A stretch of 64,000 nt of DNA. Source: Paracoccus sp. JM45. Its GTDB lineage: Bacteria > Pseudomonadota > Alphaproteobacteria > Rhodobacterales > Rhodobacteraceae. Location of the stretch: NCBI RefSeq assembly GCF_003590715.1, contig NZ_QQVY01000001.1, positions 124,001 to 188,000 on the forward strand, written 5' to 3'. Positions 43,082 through 51,619 of the stretch are shown here, piece by piece. The notes under the pieces were generated by a model. It saw only the letters and a list, made by a program, of their open reading frames with translations, did not search any database and was not told the DNA's origin. A program made the position numbers and the translations under genes. How positions within the stretch are numbered: the stretch's first letter is position 1; each line of letters starts with the position of its first letter.

Positions 43082-44764
43082 TTACTCGCTCTTGCTGCCC
43101 AAAGCGGCACCAAGGATGTCGCCCAAGGACGCACCCGAAACCGAGCTGCCATAGGTGTCGATGGCTTCTTTTTCTTCAGCAATCTCGCGTGCCTTGATCG
43201 ACAGGCCCAGACGGTGGGTCTTGGTGTCGACGTTGGTCACACGTGCGTCGATCTTGTCACCGACCTGGAAACGCTCGGGGCGCTGGTCCTGACGGTCGCG
43301 TGCAAGGTCGCTGCGGCGGATGAACGACTTGACGCCGTTATATTCGACCTCGATGCCACCTTCTTCGATCGCGGTGATCTCGGCGGTGATGATCGTGCCA
43401 CGCTTCACGCCGTCAACGGCTTCGGCCATGTGCTCGTTCGCCAACGATTTGATCGACAGAGAGATACGCTCTTTCTCAACGTCCACATCCTGAACAACTG
43501 CCTTGACGACGTCGCCCTTGCGGAAGTCCTGAATGGCGTCTTCGCCACGTGCATCCCAGCTGATGTCCGACAGGTGAACCATGCCGTCGATGTCGCCGTC
43601 CAGACCAACGAACAGACCGAATTCGGTGATGTTCTTGACTTCGCCTTCGATGACGGTGCCGGTCGGGTGGGTTTCTTCGAAGACTTCCCACGGGTTACGC
43701 ATGGTCTGTTTCAGACCCAGCGAAACGCGGCGCTTGGCTTCGTCGATTTCCAGAACCATCACTTCGACTTCTTGCGAGGTCGAGACGATTTTGCCCGGAT
43801 GGACGTTCTTCTTGGTCCAGCTCATTTCCGAAACGTGGACCAGACCTTCGACACCAGCTTCCAACTCGACGAATGCGCCATAGTCGGTGATGTTGGTGAC
43901 GCGACCCTGATGGACCGACTCGATCGGGAACTTGTCCGCAACGGTATCCCACGGATCTGCCTGCAGCTGCTTCATGCCAAGGCTGATACGGTGGCTGTCC
44001 TTGTTGATCTTGATGACCTGGACCTTGACGGTCTCGCCGATCGCCAGGATCTCGGACGGGTGGTTCACACGACGCCATGCCATGTCAGTGACGTGCAGCA
44101 GGCCGTCAACACCGCCCAGATCGACGAATGCGCCGTATTCGGTGATGTTCTTGACCACGCCGTCAACCGTCTGACCTTCGGTCAGGTTGGCGATGACTTC
44201 TGCACGCTGTTCGGCACGCGATTCTTCAAGGATGGCGCGGCGCGACACAACGATGTTGCCACGGCGACGGTCCATTTTCAGAATCTGGAACGGCTGCTTC
44301 AGACCCATCAGCGGGCCGGCGTCGCGCACGGGGCGCACGTCAACCTGCGAACCGGGAAGGAACGCAACAGCGCCGCCCAGATCGACCGTGAAGCCGCCCT
44401 TGACACGGCCGAAGATAGCGCCTTCGACACGCTCTTCGTCGCCATAGGCTTTTTCCAGACGATCCCAAGCTTCCTCGCGGCGGGCCTTCTCACGGCTGAT
44501 GCTGGCTTCGCCACGGGCGTTCTCGACGCGGTCCAGATAAACTTCGACTTCGTCACCAACGCTCAGGTTGGCTTCTTCGCCGGGGTTTGCGAATTCTTTC
44601 AGATCAACGCGGCCTTCCATCTTGTAGCCGACGTCGATGATGGCCTGACCTGCTTCAATAGCAATGACACGGCCTTTGACAACCGAACCTTCGTCCGGGG
44701 TGTCGATCTCGAGGCTTTCGTTAAGAAGTGCCTCGAACTCTTCCATAGTCGCTTTAGCGCACAT
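43082..44764 (-). CDS. rpsA: 30S ribosomal protein S1
   Basis: 560 residues with six S1 RNA-binding repeats (for example GTVIEGEVKNITEFGLFVGLDGDIDGMVHLSDISW). It binds mRNA at the 30S platform for initiation. N-terminus MCAKATMEEFEALLNESLE; the second Met (44746) is an alternative start. The usual upstream partner cmk is absent; a metallophosphoesterase gene lies there instead. Terminator downstream, then ihfB. Confidence 0.97.
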   Translation of the reverse strand: MCAKATMEEFEALLNESLEIDTPDEGSVVKGRVIAIEAGQAIIDVGYKMEGRVDLKEFANPGEEANLSVGDEVEVYLDRVENARGEASISREKARREEAWDRLEKAYGDEERVEGAIFGRVKGGFTVDLGGAVAFLPGSQVDVRPVRDAGPLMGLKQPFQILKMDRRRGNIVVSRRAILEESRAEQRAEVIANLTEGQTVDGVVKNITEYGAFVDLGGVDGLLHVTDMAWRRVNHPSEILAIGETVKVQVIKINKDSHRISLGMKQLQADPWDTVADKFPIESVHQGRVTNITDYGAFVELEAGVEGLVHVSEMSWTKKNVHPGKIVSTSQEVEVMVLEIDEAKRRVSLGLKQTMRNPWEVFEETHPTGTVIEGEVKNITEFGLFVGLDGDIDGMVHLSDISWDARGEDAIQDFRKGDVVKAVVQDVDVEKERISLSIKSLANEHMAEAVDGVKRGTIITAEITAIEEGGIEVEYNGVKSFIRRSDLARDRQDQRPERFQVGDKIDARVTNVDTKTHRLGLSIKAREIAEEKEAIDTYGSSVSGASLGDILGAALGSKSE

Positions 44765-44953
44765 GCGTGTTTAGTATCCTTTGTGTGTTTGTTACTGGCC
44801 TGACGGTTGGCTCCGCCGGTCTTTATGATGTCTGTCGGGGCAACGACAAAGGGTCGAAGCGCATGGCCCGACCCGTCTGAAAGCGGCCTGTTCTGACCAT
44901 ATTGCCCGTTTGACTGCGCCCGCTATAGGCGCGTTTGACGCAAAACTCAACGC

Positions 44954-45745
44954 CTAAACGCGCCGCCAGGGGCCGGAAGCGCGGCTATAGGTGCTGATTA
45001 TCGGATCTTCGAAGCGGTTTATCTGCATCGGGGAAATATGGCGCTGGATCTCGACCTCGGTCCCGTCCACGACCAAAAGGGCAAATTCGTTACGCATATC
45101 GCTGAGCCGCGCACAAAGCGCCGTGCCGCCCTGAATTTGCAGGATGCGCGGATAGGCCCCCGTCGCCAGCACCTTATCGACCGCCCATCTGTGCAGATGC
45201 CCGCTTAGCACGATATGCGCGCCGGCGGTTTGCAACCGGCGCATCGCCTCATCCGCGCGGCGGGCGGGTTGTTTATCAATGCCCGGCAATTGCTGCATCG
45301 GATGGTGCAGCGCGACAATATTCGTCGCCTGCGGATCGATCCCCCCGACAACCCGACCGATTTCCCCGCGCCTGATCAGTCCACGCTGCCAAGAATAGGG
45401 ATCGGCACTATTCAACGCAAAGACCCGCGTTTCCCCGACATCGGCGGTTGGCGTCAGCTCAGGCCCGAAATATTCGCGAAACCCTGCAAAAGGCCAGAAC
45501 AGCCGCGCAAAGGGGTTCAGCAGCGGCACATCGTGATTGCCGGGCATTAACATGACGGGCGCCGTGATCCGCGCCAGAAAATCCTGCGCCAAGCGCATCT
45601 GGGCGGGCAAACCGCGATGGGTAAGATCCCCCGATGCTATCACCAGATCGGGGCGTAATTCCTCGATCCTGGCGGACAGAGGGCCGACAAGTTCGCTGCG
45701 GTGAAAGCCGAAATGCAGATCGGTCAGATGCAGGATGCGGGTCAT
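44954..45745 (-). CDS. Calcineurin-like metallophosphoesterase (cAMP phosphodiesterase class III-like)
   Basis: 263 residues. All five metal-binding blocks are visible: LHLTDLHFG, VIASGDLTHRG, MPGNHDVP, LHHPMQQ and LSGHLHRW, giving the CpdA-like layout. Substrate unknown (cyclic nucleotide or other phosphodiester). It ends 4 nt downstream-adjacent to the lipid kinase-like gene, so the two are probably one operon that may act on phospholipid or nucleotide phosphates. Confidence 0.9.
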   Translation of the reverse strand: MTRILHLTDLHFGFHRSELVGPLSARIEELRPDLVIASGDLTHRGLPAQMRLAQDFLARITAPVMLMPGNHDVPLLNPFARLFWPFAGFREYFGPELTPTADVGETRVFALNSADPYSWQRGLIRRGEIGRVVGGIDPQATNIVALHHPMQQLPGIDKQPARRADEAMRRLQTAGAHIVLSGHLHRWAVDKVLATGAYPRILQIQGGTALCARLSDMRNEFALLVVDGTEVEIQRHISPMQINRFEDPIISTYSRASGPWRRV

Positions 45746-45749
45746 TGCC

Positions 45750-46706
45750 TTATGCCCCCTGTTCTTCGGTCTTGTTCTGCCCGTCCGCAGGCAACAAGAC
45801 CTTCAACGCATCATGGCGCACCTTTAGATCAAAGGGGCTGTGCAGCACGGTCTTTTCACCATCATGGGCCACCAGCTGCCGCCGCTTTGGCGTCGTCATC
45901 TTCAGATGGTCGGTGATGATCAGATCGAAATCGCTGTTTTTGGCGCTATGCCCGACGGCCAAGCGCAGGGCCGATCGCATCAGGGGCATTGGCTGGCGGG
46001 CCTTGGCGATCAGCACGGCAAATTGCCCCTGCCGGATCGCATCCGCGCCCTCTAACCCGAAGCTGTCCAGTTGATAGGCACTATGGGCGACAAAGACCAA
46101 GGCGCTGGTGAATTGCATGTCCTGTCCATCCACGCGGGCGACCAGTTGCATCGGACTGCGTAAACGCCGCATTGCCACCATAACCGACCAATAGGCCGCA
46201 ATTCGCGACCGGCCCCAGCGTTTATAAATCCCTTCACGCGTTTTCAGGATATGAGGATAGGCCCCGAAACTGACGTTATTCAGAAAGACCAAGTCATTAA
46301 TGTCGCCGACATGCGTTGGCTGCACCCGCCCGTCCAGCAGGGTTTCCAAGGCACTGTCCAGATCAGCACCCACCCCCAGATCACGGGCGAAATAATTGAA
46401 CGTCCCACCAGGCAGCACGCCCATAACCGTATCGGTGCCCGCCAAGGCCCCCGCGACCGCCGATTGCGTGCCATCCCCGCCAGCCGCAATCACCAGATCG
46501 AACCCTTCCGAAGCCACCTGACGCGCAAGGGCGGGCAAATCCGACCCCTTGCGGCTTTGGCGCAATTCGTAACTGCCGCAGGCCGGTGCCAGCTGTTGTT
46601 CCAGCCGTTCCACCAGCGCCTGATGCTGTTTCTTCCCCGAGCTGCGATTCATCACCACACAGACCTTGGCCGCGCCAAGGTCGAAAACTTTTGATTTTTG
46701 CTGCAT
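45750..46706 (-). CDS. Diacylglycerol kinase-family protein
   Basis: 318 residues with the catalytic-domain motifs VCVVMNRSSGKK, VIAAGGDGTQSAVAGAL and GVLPGGTFNYFARDLGV. It transfers phosphate from ATP to a lipid such as diacylglycerol or a sphingoid/ceramide-like base; the lipid cannot be determined. It begins MQQKSKVFDLGAAK and is followed at once by the metallophosphoesterase gene. Confidence 0.9.
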   Translation of the reverse strand: MQQKSKVFDLGAAKVCVVMNRSSGKKQHQALVERLEQQLAPACGSYELRQSRKGSDLPALARQVASEGFDLVIAAGGDGTQSAVAGALAGTDTVMGVLPGGTFNYFARDLGVGADLDSALETLLDGRVQPTHVGDINDLVFLNNVSFGAYPHILKTREGIYKRWGRSRIAAYWSVMVAMRRLRSPMQLVARVDGQDMQFTSALVFVAHSAYQLDSFGLEGADAIRQGQFAVLIAKARQPMPLMRSALRLAVGHSAKNSDFDLIITDHLKMTTPKRRQLVAHDGEKTVLHSPFDLKVRHDALKVLLPADGQNKTEEQGA

Positions 46707-46785
46707 GAAGTGCCTGTCCCCCGACCGGTTCGATCATCGCCAGTCGGAGCAACACCGCAACCCCGCCAAGGGTTGCATCACGTAT

Positions 46786-46983
46786 CTAAAGCCGCTTAGC
46801 CGCCGCCAGAACCAAGGGTTTCAGCCCAGCGCCCCGGCCCGATGACAGGCCAGCAGCTGCGCCCGCATCCGCAGTTTTCGGAAGTGGCGCAAATGGTCGG
46901 CAATCCTATCCGCCGCATCTCAGGGCTGGCTATCGAAAGACGTGGCAATCCGGTTGGCCATTATGACCTTCTTTTCAGGCTTT
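46786..46983 (-). pseudogene. fdsD: Decayed formate dehydrogenase delta subunit
   Basis: Directly after fdhD, the minus strand reads (I)KPEKKVIMANRIATSFDSQP-stop-DAADRIADHLRHFRKLRMRAQLLA, then in another frame GAGLKPLVLAAAKRL-stop. This aligns along its whole length with FdsD (MxPEKLVxMANQIATFF...QPG...AERIADHLRxFWxPRMRAQLLA...GAGLxPLVLAAAKxL). Three lesions are visible: the expected ATG is ATA (46983-46981), the Gly after QP is TGA, and a frameshift precedes the C-terminus. It would have been the small accessory subunit of the NAD-linked formate dehydrogenase. Found by translating the gap by eye. Confidence 0.75.
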
Positions 46984-47799
46984 ATCGGACAGCGTGGCAT
47001 TCAGCCGTTCGGGATGGGAAAAAAGGTCAAAGCCGTCGCTGCGTGCAAAAGCAGCCACAGTGATGCCCGCGCCTTCGGCCAGTTGCAGCGCATGGGCCGT
47101 GGGGGCAGATACCGCGATCAGGATACCGGCACCGGCAATGGCGCATTTCTGCACCATCTCGACGCTGACACGGCTGGTCAGTACGAACGCCCCCTGCCCC
47201 GTATTGACACCCTGCCGCGCCATTGCGCCGATCAGCTTGTCCAGCGCATTGTGGCGGCCCACGTCTTCGCGCGCCAACACGATACCCTGACCCGGGATCA
47301 GGAACCCCGCCGCGTGAACAGCGCGGGTCTGGTCATGCAACGGCTGCCAGTCGCGCAGCATATCAGTCGCCTGCGCCACATGGCCCGCATCCATCACCGG
47401 CCCCACGCCCTTCAGATCAGGCAGCGAACGTGTCGCCTGATCCAGACTGTCGATCCCGCACAACCCGCAACCAACCGGCCCTGCCATGAAACGGCGTCGG
47501 GCTGCCAAAGCCTCGGCCCGGTCTTCGGTCAACCACATCTGCGCCTCGACCCCGCGCGGGTGGTCCATGATCTGCACCGAGGCGATTTGCGCGGCATCGG
47601 TGACGATCCCCTCGGTCAGGGAGAACCCCACCGCGAAATCGTGCAAATCCACAGGCGATACCATCATCACCGCCTGCGTCGTCCCGCCATAAACCATCGC
47701 CACCGGCGTTTCCTGCGCCAAAACGCGGTGCACCGGCGTCACGCTGCCGGAACGGTGATGGGTGGCGTCCACGGGATGGACGGGGGGTGGCAAGGGCAT
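46975..47799 (-). CDS. fdhD: Formate dehydrogenase accessory sulfurtransferase FdhD
   Basis: 274 residues, full length. It contains the cysteine pair CGLC (GPVGCGLCGIDSLD), the likely sulfur-transfer site, and the conserved QEREETPVAMVYGGTTQAVMM-type N-terminal pattern, here as LAQETPVAMVYGGTTQAVMM. It passes sulfur from a cysteine desulfurase to the molybdenum cofactor of formate dehydrogenase. The locus around it (fdsA, fdsD) is broken, so this gene is either a survivor serving an FDH elsewhere or decaying slowly. Confidence 0.92.
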   Translation of the reverse strand: MPLPPPVHPVDATHHRSGSVTPVHRVLAQETPVAMVYGGTTQAVMMVSPVDLHDFAVGFSLTEGIVTDAAQIASVQIMDHPRGVEAQMWLTEDRAEALAARRRFMAGPVGCGLCGIDSLDQATRSLPDLKGVGPVMDAGHVAQATDMLRDWQPLHDQTRAVHAAGFLIPGQGIVLAREDVGRHNALDKLIGAMARQGVNTGQGAFVLTSRVSVEMVQKCAIAGAGILIAVSAPTAHALQLAEGAGITVAAFARSDGFDLFSHPERLNATLSDKA

Positions 47800-47802
47800 A
47801 GG

Positions 47803-48214
47803 TTACTCCGCGGCTGGCATGATCCGCCGTGACCCGTCGGCCTGCTCGTTATAGCTGGTCTGCCATTCCGACGGACCGTTCGAGTTGCTGACCTGCACGG
47901 CGGTGACCTTATATTCCGGACAGTTCGTCGCCCAATCCGAAAAATCGGTCGTCACTACATTAGCCTGCGTCACCAGATGGTGAAAGGTGGTATAGACCAC
48001 GCCCGGAGGAACCCGATCCGTCAGCACCGCCCGCGGCGCCACCCCCCCCCCCGCGTTTCCGCGTCATGCGGATGGATCTCCAGCACCTCTTCGTTATGCC
48101 ACATGCTGTTCAAAGGCTGCCGCGTCTGCGCGCCGACGTTGTGTTTGTAACAGGATTCACCCCGTCGGCAGCGACAGCAAGATAGCGCGGGCTGGTGCGT
48201 TCATCGGTGGCGAT
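47803..48214 (-). pseudogene. fdsA: 3' remnant of the formate dehydrogenase catalytic subunit gene, multiply frameshifted
   Basis: Translated pieces: ATDERTSPRY (to about 48185), LPTG-stop-ILL in a second frame, YKHNVGAQTRQPLN...WHNEEVLEIHPHDAETRG in a third, then after a run of 11 Cs (48042-48052) APRAVLTDRVPPGVVYTTFHH...DFSDWATNCPEYKVTAVQVSNSNGPSEWQ to the stop at 47803. These match the C-terminal molybdopterin-dinucleotide-binding domain of FDH alpha subunits (TSPRYPLLLTTGRILSQYNVGAQTRR...EIHPHDAE...TDRVxPGVVYTTFHHP). The N-terminal about 85 percent, with the Fe-S and active-site regions, is missing from the window, as are fdsG and fdsB. An internal stretch after HPHDAE is also deleted. 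Confidence 0.85.
48042..48052. repeat. 11-C homopolymer tract at a frame break in the fdsA remnant
   Basis: Eleven consecutive C on the plus strand (G on the coding strand). With 11 the reading frame breaks; with 9 or 12 the HPHDAE and TDRVPPG segments would be joined in frame. Confidence 0.9.
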
Positions 48215-48218
48215 ATGT

Positions 48219-48381
48219 TCAGTAATTCTGTAACTGTCCTGACAGCTCGTTACGCATTGCGCGCATTTCATCATGCAGCTGGCGGCAGGCAGCGTTGACT
48301 GATGATGCCCAGCGATGTCACCGCACGGCCAAAATGGCATTCCTTTTCTACGGCAAAGAACATCTTTAGCTTGTCGATCAT
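48219..48381 (-). pseudogene. Fragments of a LysR-type regulator
   Basis: From ATG 48381 the minus strand encodes MIDKLKMFFAVEKECHFGRAVTSLGIISQR, the start of a LysR helix-turn-helix, then runs into a stop at 48271. In another frame it continues RQLHDEMRAMRNELSGQLQ-stop (to 48219), which resembles the linker helix after the HTH of the same family (xxMRxEMRAMRxGLSGxLR). The middle and the effector domain are gone. It abuts the fdsA remnant and was probably the formate dehydrogenase regulator. Confidence 0.65.
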
Positions 48382-48467
48382 GCGGCCACCGTTGGCGCAT
48401 CCAGCTGTTCGCAATCCGCGCCGTCAAGGTCATGCGGGGCGAACCGCCGGATAGGAAGGCAGGGGCG

Positions 48468-49457
48468 TCAGGCCCCCACCACTGCAATCACCGCGGCACA
48501 ATCGCCTGTCTGGATCAGCCCCGGGAAATGCCGTGCGGCAATGATACCGTCGCGGTTAGCGGTAATCACCACCGGTTCCACCCCCGTGCGGTCGGGTGGC
48601 CAGATCTGCGCGATGGGCTGGCCCGCTGTCACCGCATCCCCCAGATCGGCTAGCGGATGCATCAGCCCGTCCCGCGTGGCGAAATGGAAACAATTATCCC
48701 CCGGCATATCCAGCATGACGCTGTCCACCTGATCGATACCGCCCGCCAGAATACCCGCATGGCGCAGCACGTTGCGTGCCCCGTCAACGGCAATCTGGGC
48801 GCTGCGGGCAGTGGCTGTGCCACCGCCGCCCAGCTCGGTCGTAACGAAGGTCTTGCCCTGGCTTTCAACCGAGGTGTCGAACATCCCCACCGCGTCGATT
48901 TCCAGCATCATCATTGAATAGGGCGCGCCAAAGGCCTGCACCGCCTCGACGCAGGCGGCCTGCTGGGCCTTGTCGTCCAGATAATGCGCCGCCGCATAGG
49001 GCAGAAAGTCCAGCGTCTTGCCGCCCGAATGGTAATCCAGCACGACATCCGCCAAAGGCACCAGCACATCGTTGAAATAGCTGGCGATCTTCTGGCTGAC
49101 GCTGCCTTTGGGGTCGCCGGGAAAGGCGCGGTTCAGGTTCACCTGATCAATCGGGCTGACCCGCGCGCCCGCCCGGAACGCGGGATAGTTCATATAGGGC
49201 GCGATGATGACGCGCCCCGTGATGTCGGCGGGGTCCAGATCCCATGCCAGTTGTTGCAGGGCGATGGGGCCTTCGTATTCATCGCCATGATTGCCCCCCG
49301 TCAGCAGGGCCGTGGGACCTTCGCCATTGGCAATGACCGCAATGGGGATCATCACGCTGCCCCATGCACTGTCATTGCGGGAATAAGGCAAACGCAGGAA
49401 GCCGTGATGCTTGCCCATGCCGTCCAGCGGGATGGTTGGAACAATGGGATGCATCAT
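48468..49457 (-). CDS. doeB: N-alpha-acetyl-L-2,4-diaminobutyrate deacetylase
   Basis: 329 residues, succinylglutamate desuccinylase/aspartoacylase fold. The zinc ligands are visible in LTGGNHGDEYEG (His, Glu) and LDYHSGG (His). It removes acetate from N-alpha-acetyl-diaminobutyrate after ectoine ring opening, giving L-2,4-diaminobutyrate. It overlaps doeA by 4 nt, the order known from ectoine clusters. Confidence 0.93.
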   Translation of the reverse strand: MMHPIVPTIPLDGMGKHHGFLRLPYSRNDSAWGSVMIPIAVIANGEGPTALLTGGNHGDEYEGPIALQQLAWDLDPADITGRVIIAPYMNYPAFRAGARVSPIDQVNLNRAFPGDPKGSVSQKIASYFNDVLVPLADVVLDYHSGGKTLDFLPYAAAHYLDDKAQQAACVEAVQAFGAPYSMMMLEIDAVGMFDTSVESQGKTFVTTELGGGGTATARSAQIAVDGARNVLRHAGILAGGIDQVDSVMLDMPGDNCFHFATRDGLMHPLADLGDAVTAGQPIAQIWPPDRTGVEPVVITANRDGIIAARHFPGLIQTGDCAAVIAVVGA

Positions 49458-50650
49458 GATTTGACCAGCATGCGGCGGGGGATGTTGCAGAACAATTCGG
49501 GTTCACGTTCGGTAATGACGATGGATTCCGTCGTCTCGTATCCCCAGTTGTCCATCCACAGACCGGTCATGAAGTGGAAGGTCATGCCAGCCTTCAGCTC
49601 GGTCTGATCACCACGGCGCAGCGACATGGTGCGTTCGCCCCAGTCGGGCGGATAGGACAGGCCAATCGGATATCCGGTGCGGTTGTCTTTGACGATGCCG
49701 TAACGGTCCAGAACGGTGAAAAACGCATTGGCGACATCCTCACAGGTATTGCCCGCTGTCGCAGCCTCTAACCCCGCGGACATACCTTCCAGCACGGCCT
49801 TTTCCGCATCCAGCATTTCCTGTGGCGGTTTGCCAAGGAAGATCGTGCGCGACAGCGGCACGTGATAGCGTTGGTAACAACCCGCAATTTCGAAGAAGGT
49901 GCCTTCGTCCTGTTTCATGGGCTGATCGTCCCACGTCAGATGCGGCGCCGAGGCATCCGGCCCCGATGGCAACAGCGGCACGATGGCCGGATAATCGCCG
50001 CCATGTTGGGACCATTCGTCATAGCGCAGACCCGCGTCATAGATTTCGGCCACCAGATCGCATTTGCGCATGCCCACCTCGACCTTATCGGCGATGCGGC
50101 GGTGCATGCGTTCGACGATACGCGCAGCCTTACGCATATATTGCAGCTCTTTGGGAGTTTTCACGGCGCGCTGCCAGTTCACCAGACCTGTGGCATCCAG
50201 TATCTGGGCATCCGGCAAACCGTGGCGCAGACGTTCATGCGCCTTGGCGGTGTACCAGTAATTGTCCATCTCGACACCAATGAAACCGGTATGCCAGCCA
50301 CGGTCGGCCAACTGTGCCCACAGGTAATCCATCGGGTGGCGGTCGACCGATTGAACATAATGGTCGGGATAGCCGATGATATGGTCTTCCGACATCCAGA
50401 CGGTCCGCAGCGCCCCCTGCCCGTCCTGCCCGCGCCCGAACCAGATCGGTGCACCGGTCGGACCGACGATCACGCATTGGTGGACATAGAACGACCAGCC
50501 ATCATAGCCGGTCAGCCACGCCATATTCGAAGGATCGCTGACAATCAGCATATCCAGCCCCAGCTTTTCCATGCTGGCGCGCGTTTTCTTCAACCGCTCT
50601 TCGTATTCCGCGGTCGAGAAACGCTCGGGGGTCCTTTGTAGTTCTGGCAT
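49454..50650 (-). CDS. doeA: Ectoine hydrolase
   Basis: 398 residues, M24 (creatinase/aminopeptidase P) fold. An N-terminal domain (MAWLTGYDGWSFYVHQCVIVG) is followed by the pita-bread catalytic domain with IVERMHRRIADKVEVGMRKCDLVAEI and FEIAGCYQRYHVPLSRTIFLG. It opens the ectoine ring to N-acetyl-diaminobutyrate isomers in the cytoplasm. Next to eutC upstream (no gap) and doeB downstream. Confidence 0.95.
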   Translation of the reverse strand: MPELQRTPERFSTAEYEERLKKTRASMEKLGLDMLIVSDPSNMAWLTGYDGWSFYVHQCVIVGPTGAPIWFGRGQDGQGALRTVWMSEDHIIGYPDHYVQSVDRHPMDYLWAQLADRGWHTGFIGVEMDNYWYTAKAHERLRHGLPDAQILDATGLVNWQRAVKTPKELQYMRKAARIVERMHRRIADKVEVGMRKCDLVAEIYDAGLRYDEWSQHGGDYPAIVPLLPSGPDASAPHLTWDDQPMKQDEGTFFEIAGCYQRYHVPLSRTIFLGKPPQEMLDAEKAVLEGMSAGLEAATAGNTCEDVANAFFTVLDRYGIVKDNRTGYPIGLSYPPDWGERTMSLRRGDQTELKAGMTFHFMTGLWMDNWGYETTESIVITEREPELFCNIPRRMLVKS

Positions 50651-51619
50651 TCACGTGTCTTTCGAAAACGCGGCAAGCGCGTGGGTGGCAATCGCGGTAT
50701 CCTGCGCGCCGGTGCCGGTCAGATCGCAGATGGTGATCTGGTCGGGGTCGGTGCGGCCAAGATGGGGTTGGGCGATGATCTGGCCCAATTCGGGCACAGG
50801 GGCATCGGCGGCATAGGTTCCGGCCTGCAATGCGGCGCGCAATTCGCCCATCAGCCGTGTCTGGCTGGCGCGATCGGCGACATAGAGGGCGGCGCGGGTG
50901 AAACAGGCAGGCTCCAGTTCGTTCTTGCCCGACTGGTCGCTGCCCATCGCGGTGATATGCTGGCCCGCATGCAACCATTCGGCGCACAAGATCGGTTCAG
51001 TCGCGGGGGTGGTGGTGACGATGATATCGGCAAAGCCCGCAGCCTCGGCCGGATCGGCGGTGGCATGGACGCGCAGATCGGCACTGTCCAGTTCGGCGGC
51101 CAAATCTTGTGCGCGGGTCAGGTCGCGGGCCCAGATCACCGCGCGATCAATCGGGCGCACCAGACACAGCGCCTCCAATTGCAAACGCGCCTGCAGGCCT
51201 GCGCCAAAGATCGCCGCGCGCGTCGCATCGGACCGCGCCAAGTGACGCGCAGCCACGCCCCCCGCCGCCGCCGTGCGGATATCGGTCAGATAGCCGTTGT
51301 CCAGCAGCACCGCACGCACCTGACCCGTCTGCGAATCCAGCACCGTCATCATCCCGCTGGTCGAGGGCAGGCCCTTGGACGGATTGTCAAAAAACCCCGG
51401 TGATATTTTGACCGCGAAGCCTGCCAACCCCGGCACATAGGCGGTTTTGATGTCCACCTCTCCGTTCACGTCTGGCAGATGCATGGACAGGACGGGGGGC
51501 ATCACAACGCCCCCACCGGCAAGACCGCGGAATGCACCTTCAACGATAGCAATTGTCTTCCGGTCCAGATGGATACGCTGACGCAGCTGCGTTTCGGTCA
51601 GGACCAGAATATCTGTCAT
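50651..51619 (-). CDS. eutC: Ectoine utilization protein EutC (ornithine cyclodeaminase family)
   Basis: 322 residues. Rossmann NAD-binding motif AAIFGAGLQARLQLEAL and the cyclodeaminase/mu-crystallin pattern SGMMTVLDSQTGQVRAVLLDNGYLTDIRTAAAGGVAARHLA. Implicated with EutA and EutB in converting hydroxyectoine to ectoine. It overlaps eutB by 4 nt. Confidence 0.92.
   Translation of the reverse strand: MTDILVLTETQLRQRIHLDRKTIAIVEGAFRGLAGGGVVMPPVLSMHLPDVNGEVDIKTAYVPGLAGFAVKISPGFFDNPSKGLPSTSGMMTVLDSQTGQVRAVLLDNGYLTDIRTAAAGGVAARHLARSDATRAAIFGAGLQARLQLEALCLVRPIDRAVIWARDLTRAQDLAAELDSADLRVHATADPAEAAGFADIIVTTTPATEPILCAEWLHAGQHITAMGSDQSGKNELEPACFTRAALYVADRASQTRLMGELRAALQAGTYAADAPVPELGQIIAQPHLGRTDPDQITICDLTGTGAQDTAIATHALAAFSKDT

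Noticed and set aside
43214..44803. 529-codon open frame on the plus strand
   Set aside because: Exactly antisense to rpsA, with biased composition and no family resemblance; a shadow of GC-rich codon usage.
48110..48487. 125-codon minus-strand frame between doeB and the fdsA remnant
   Set aside because: It starts inside doeB and mixes frames of the decayed LysR and fdsA pieces; not a functional gene.
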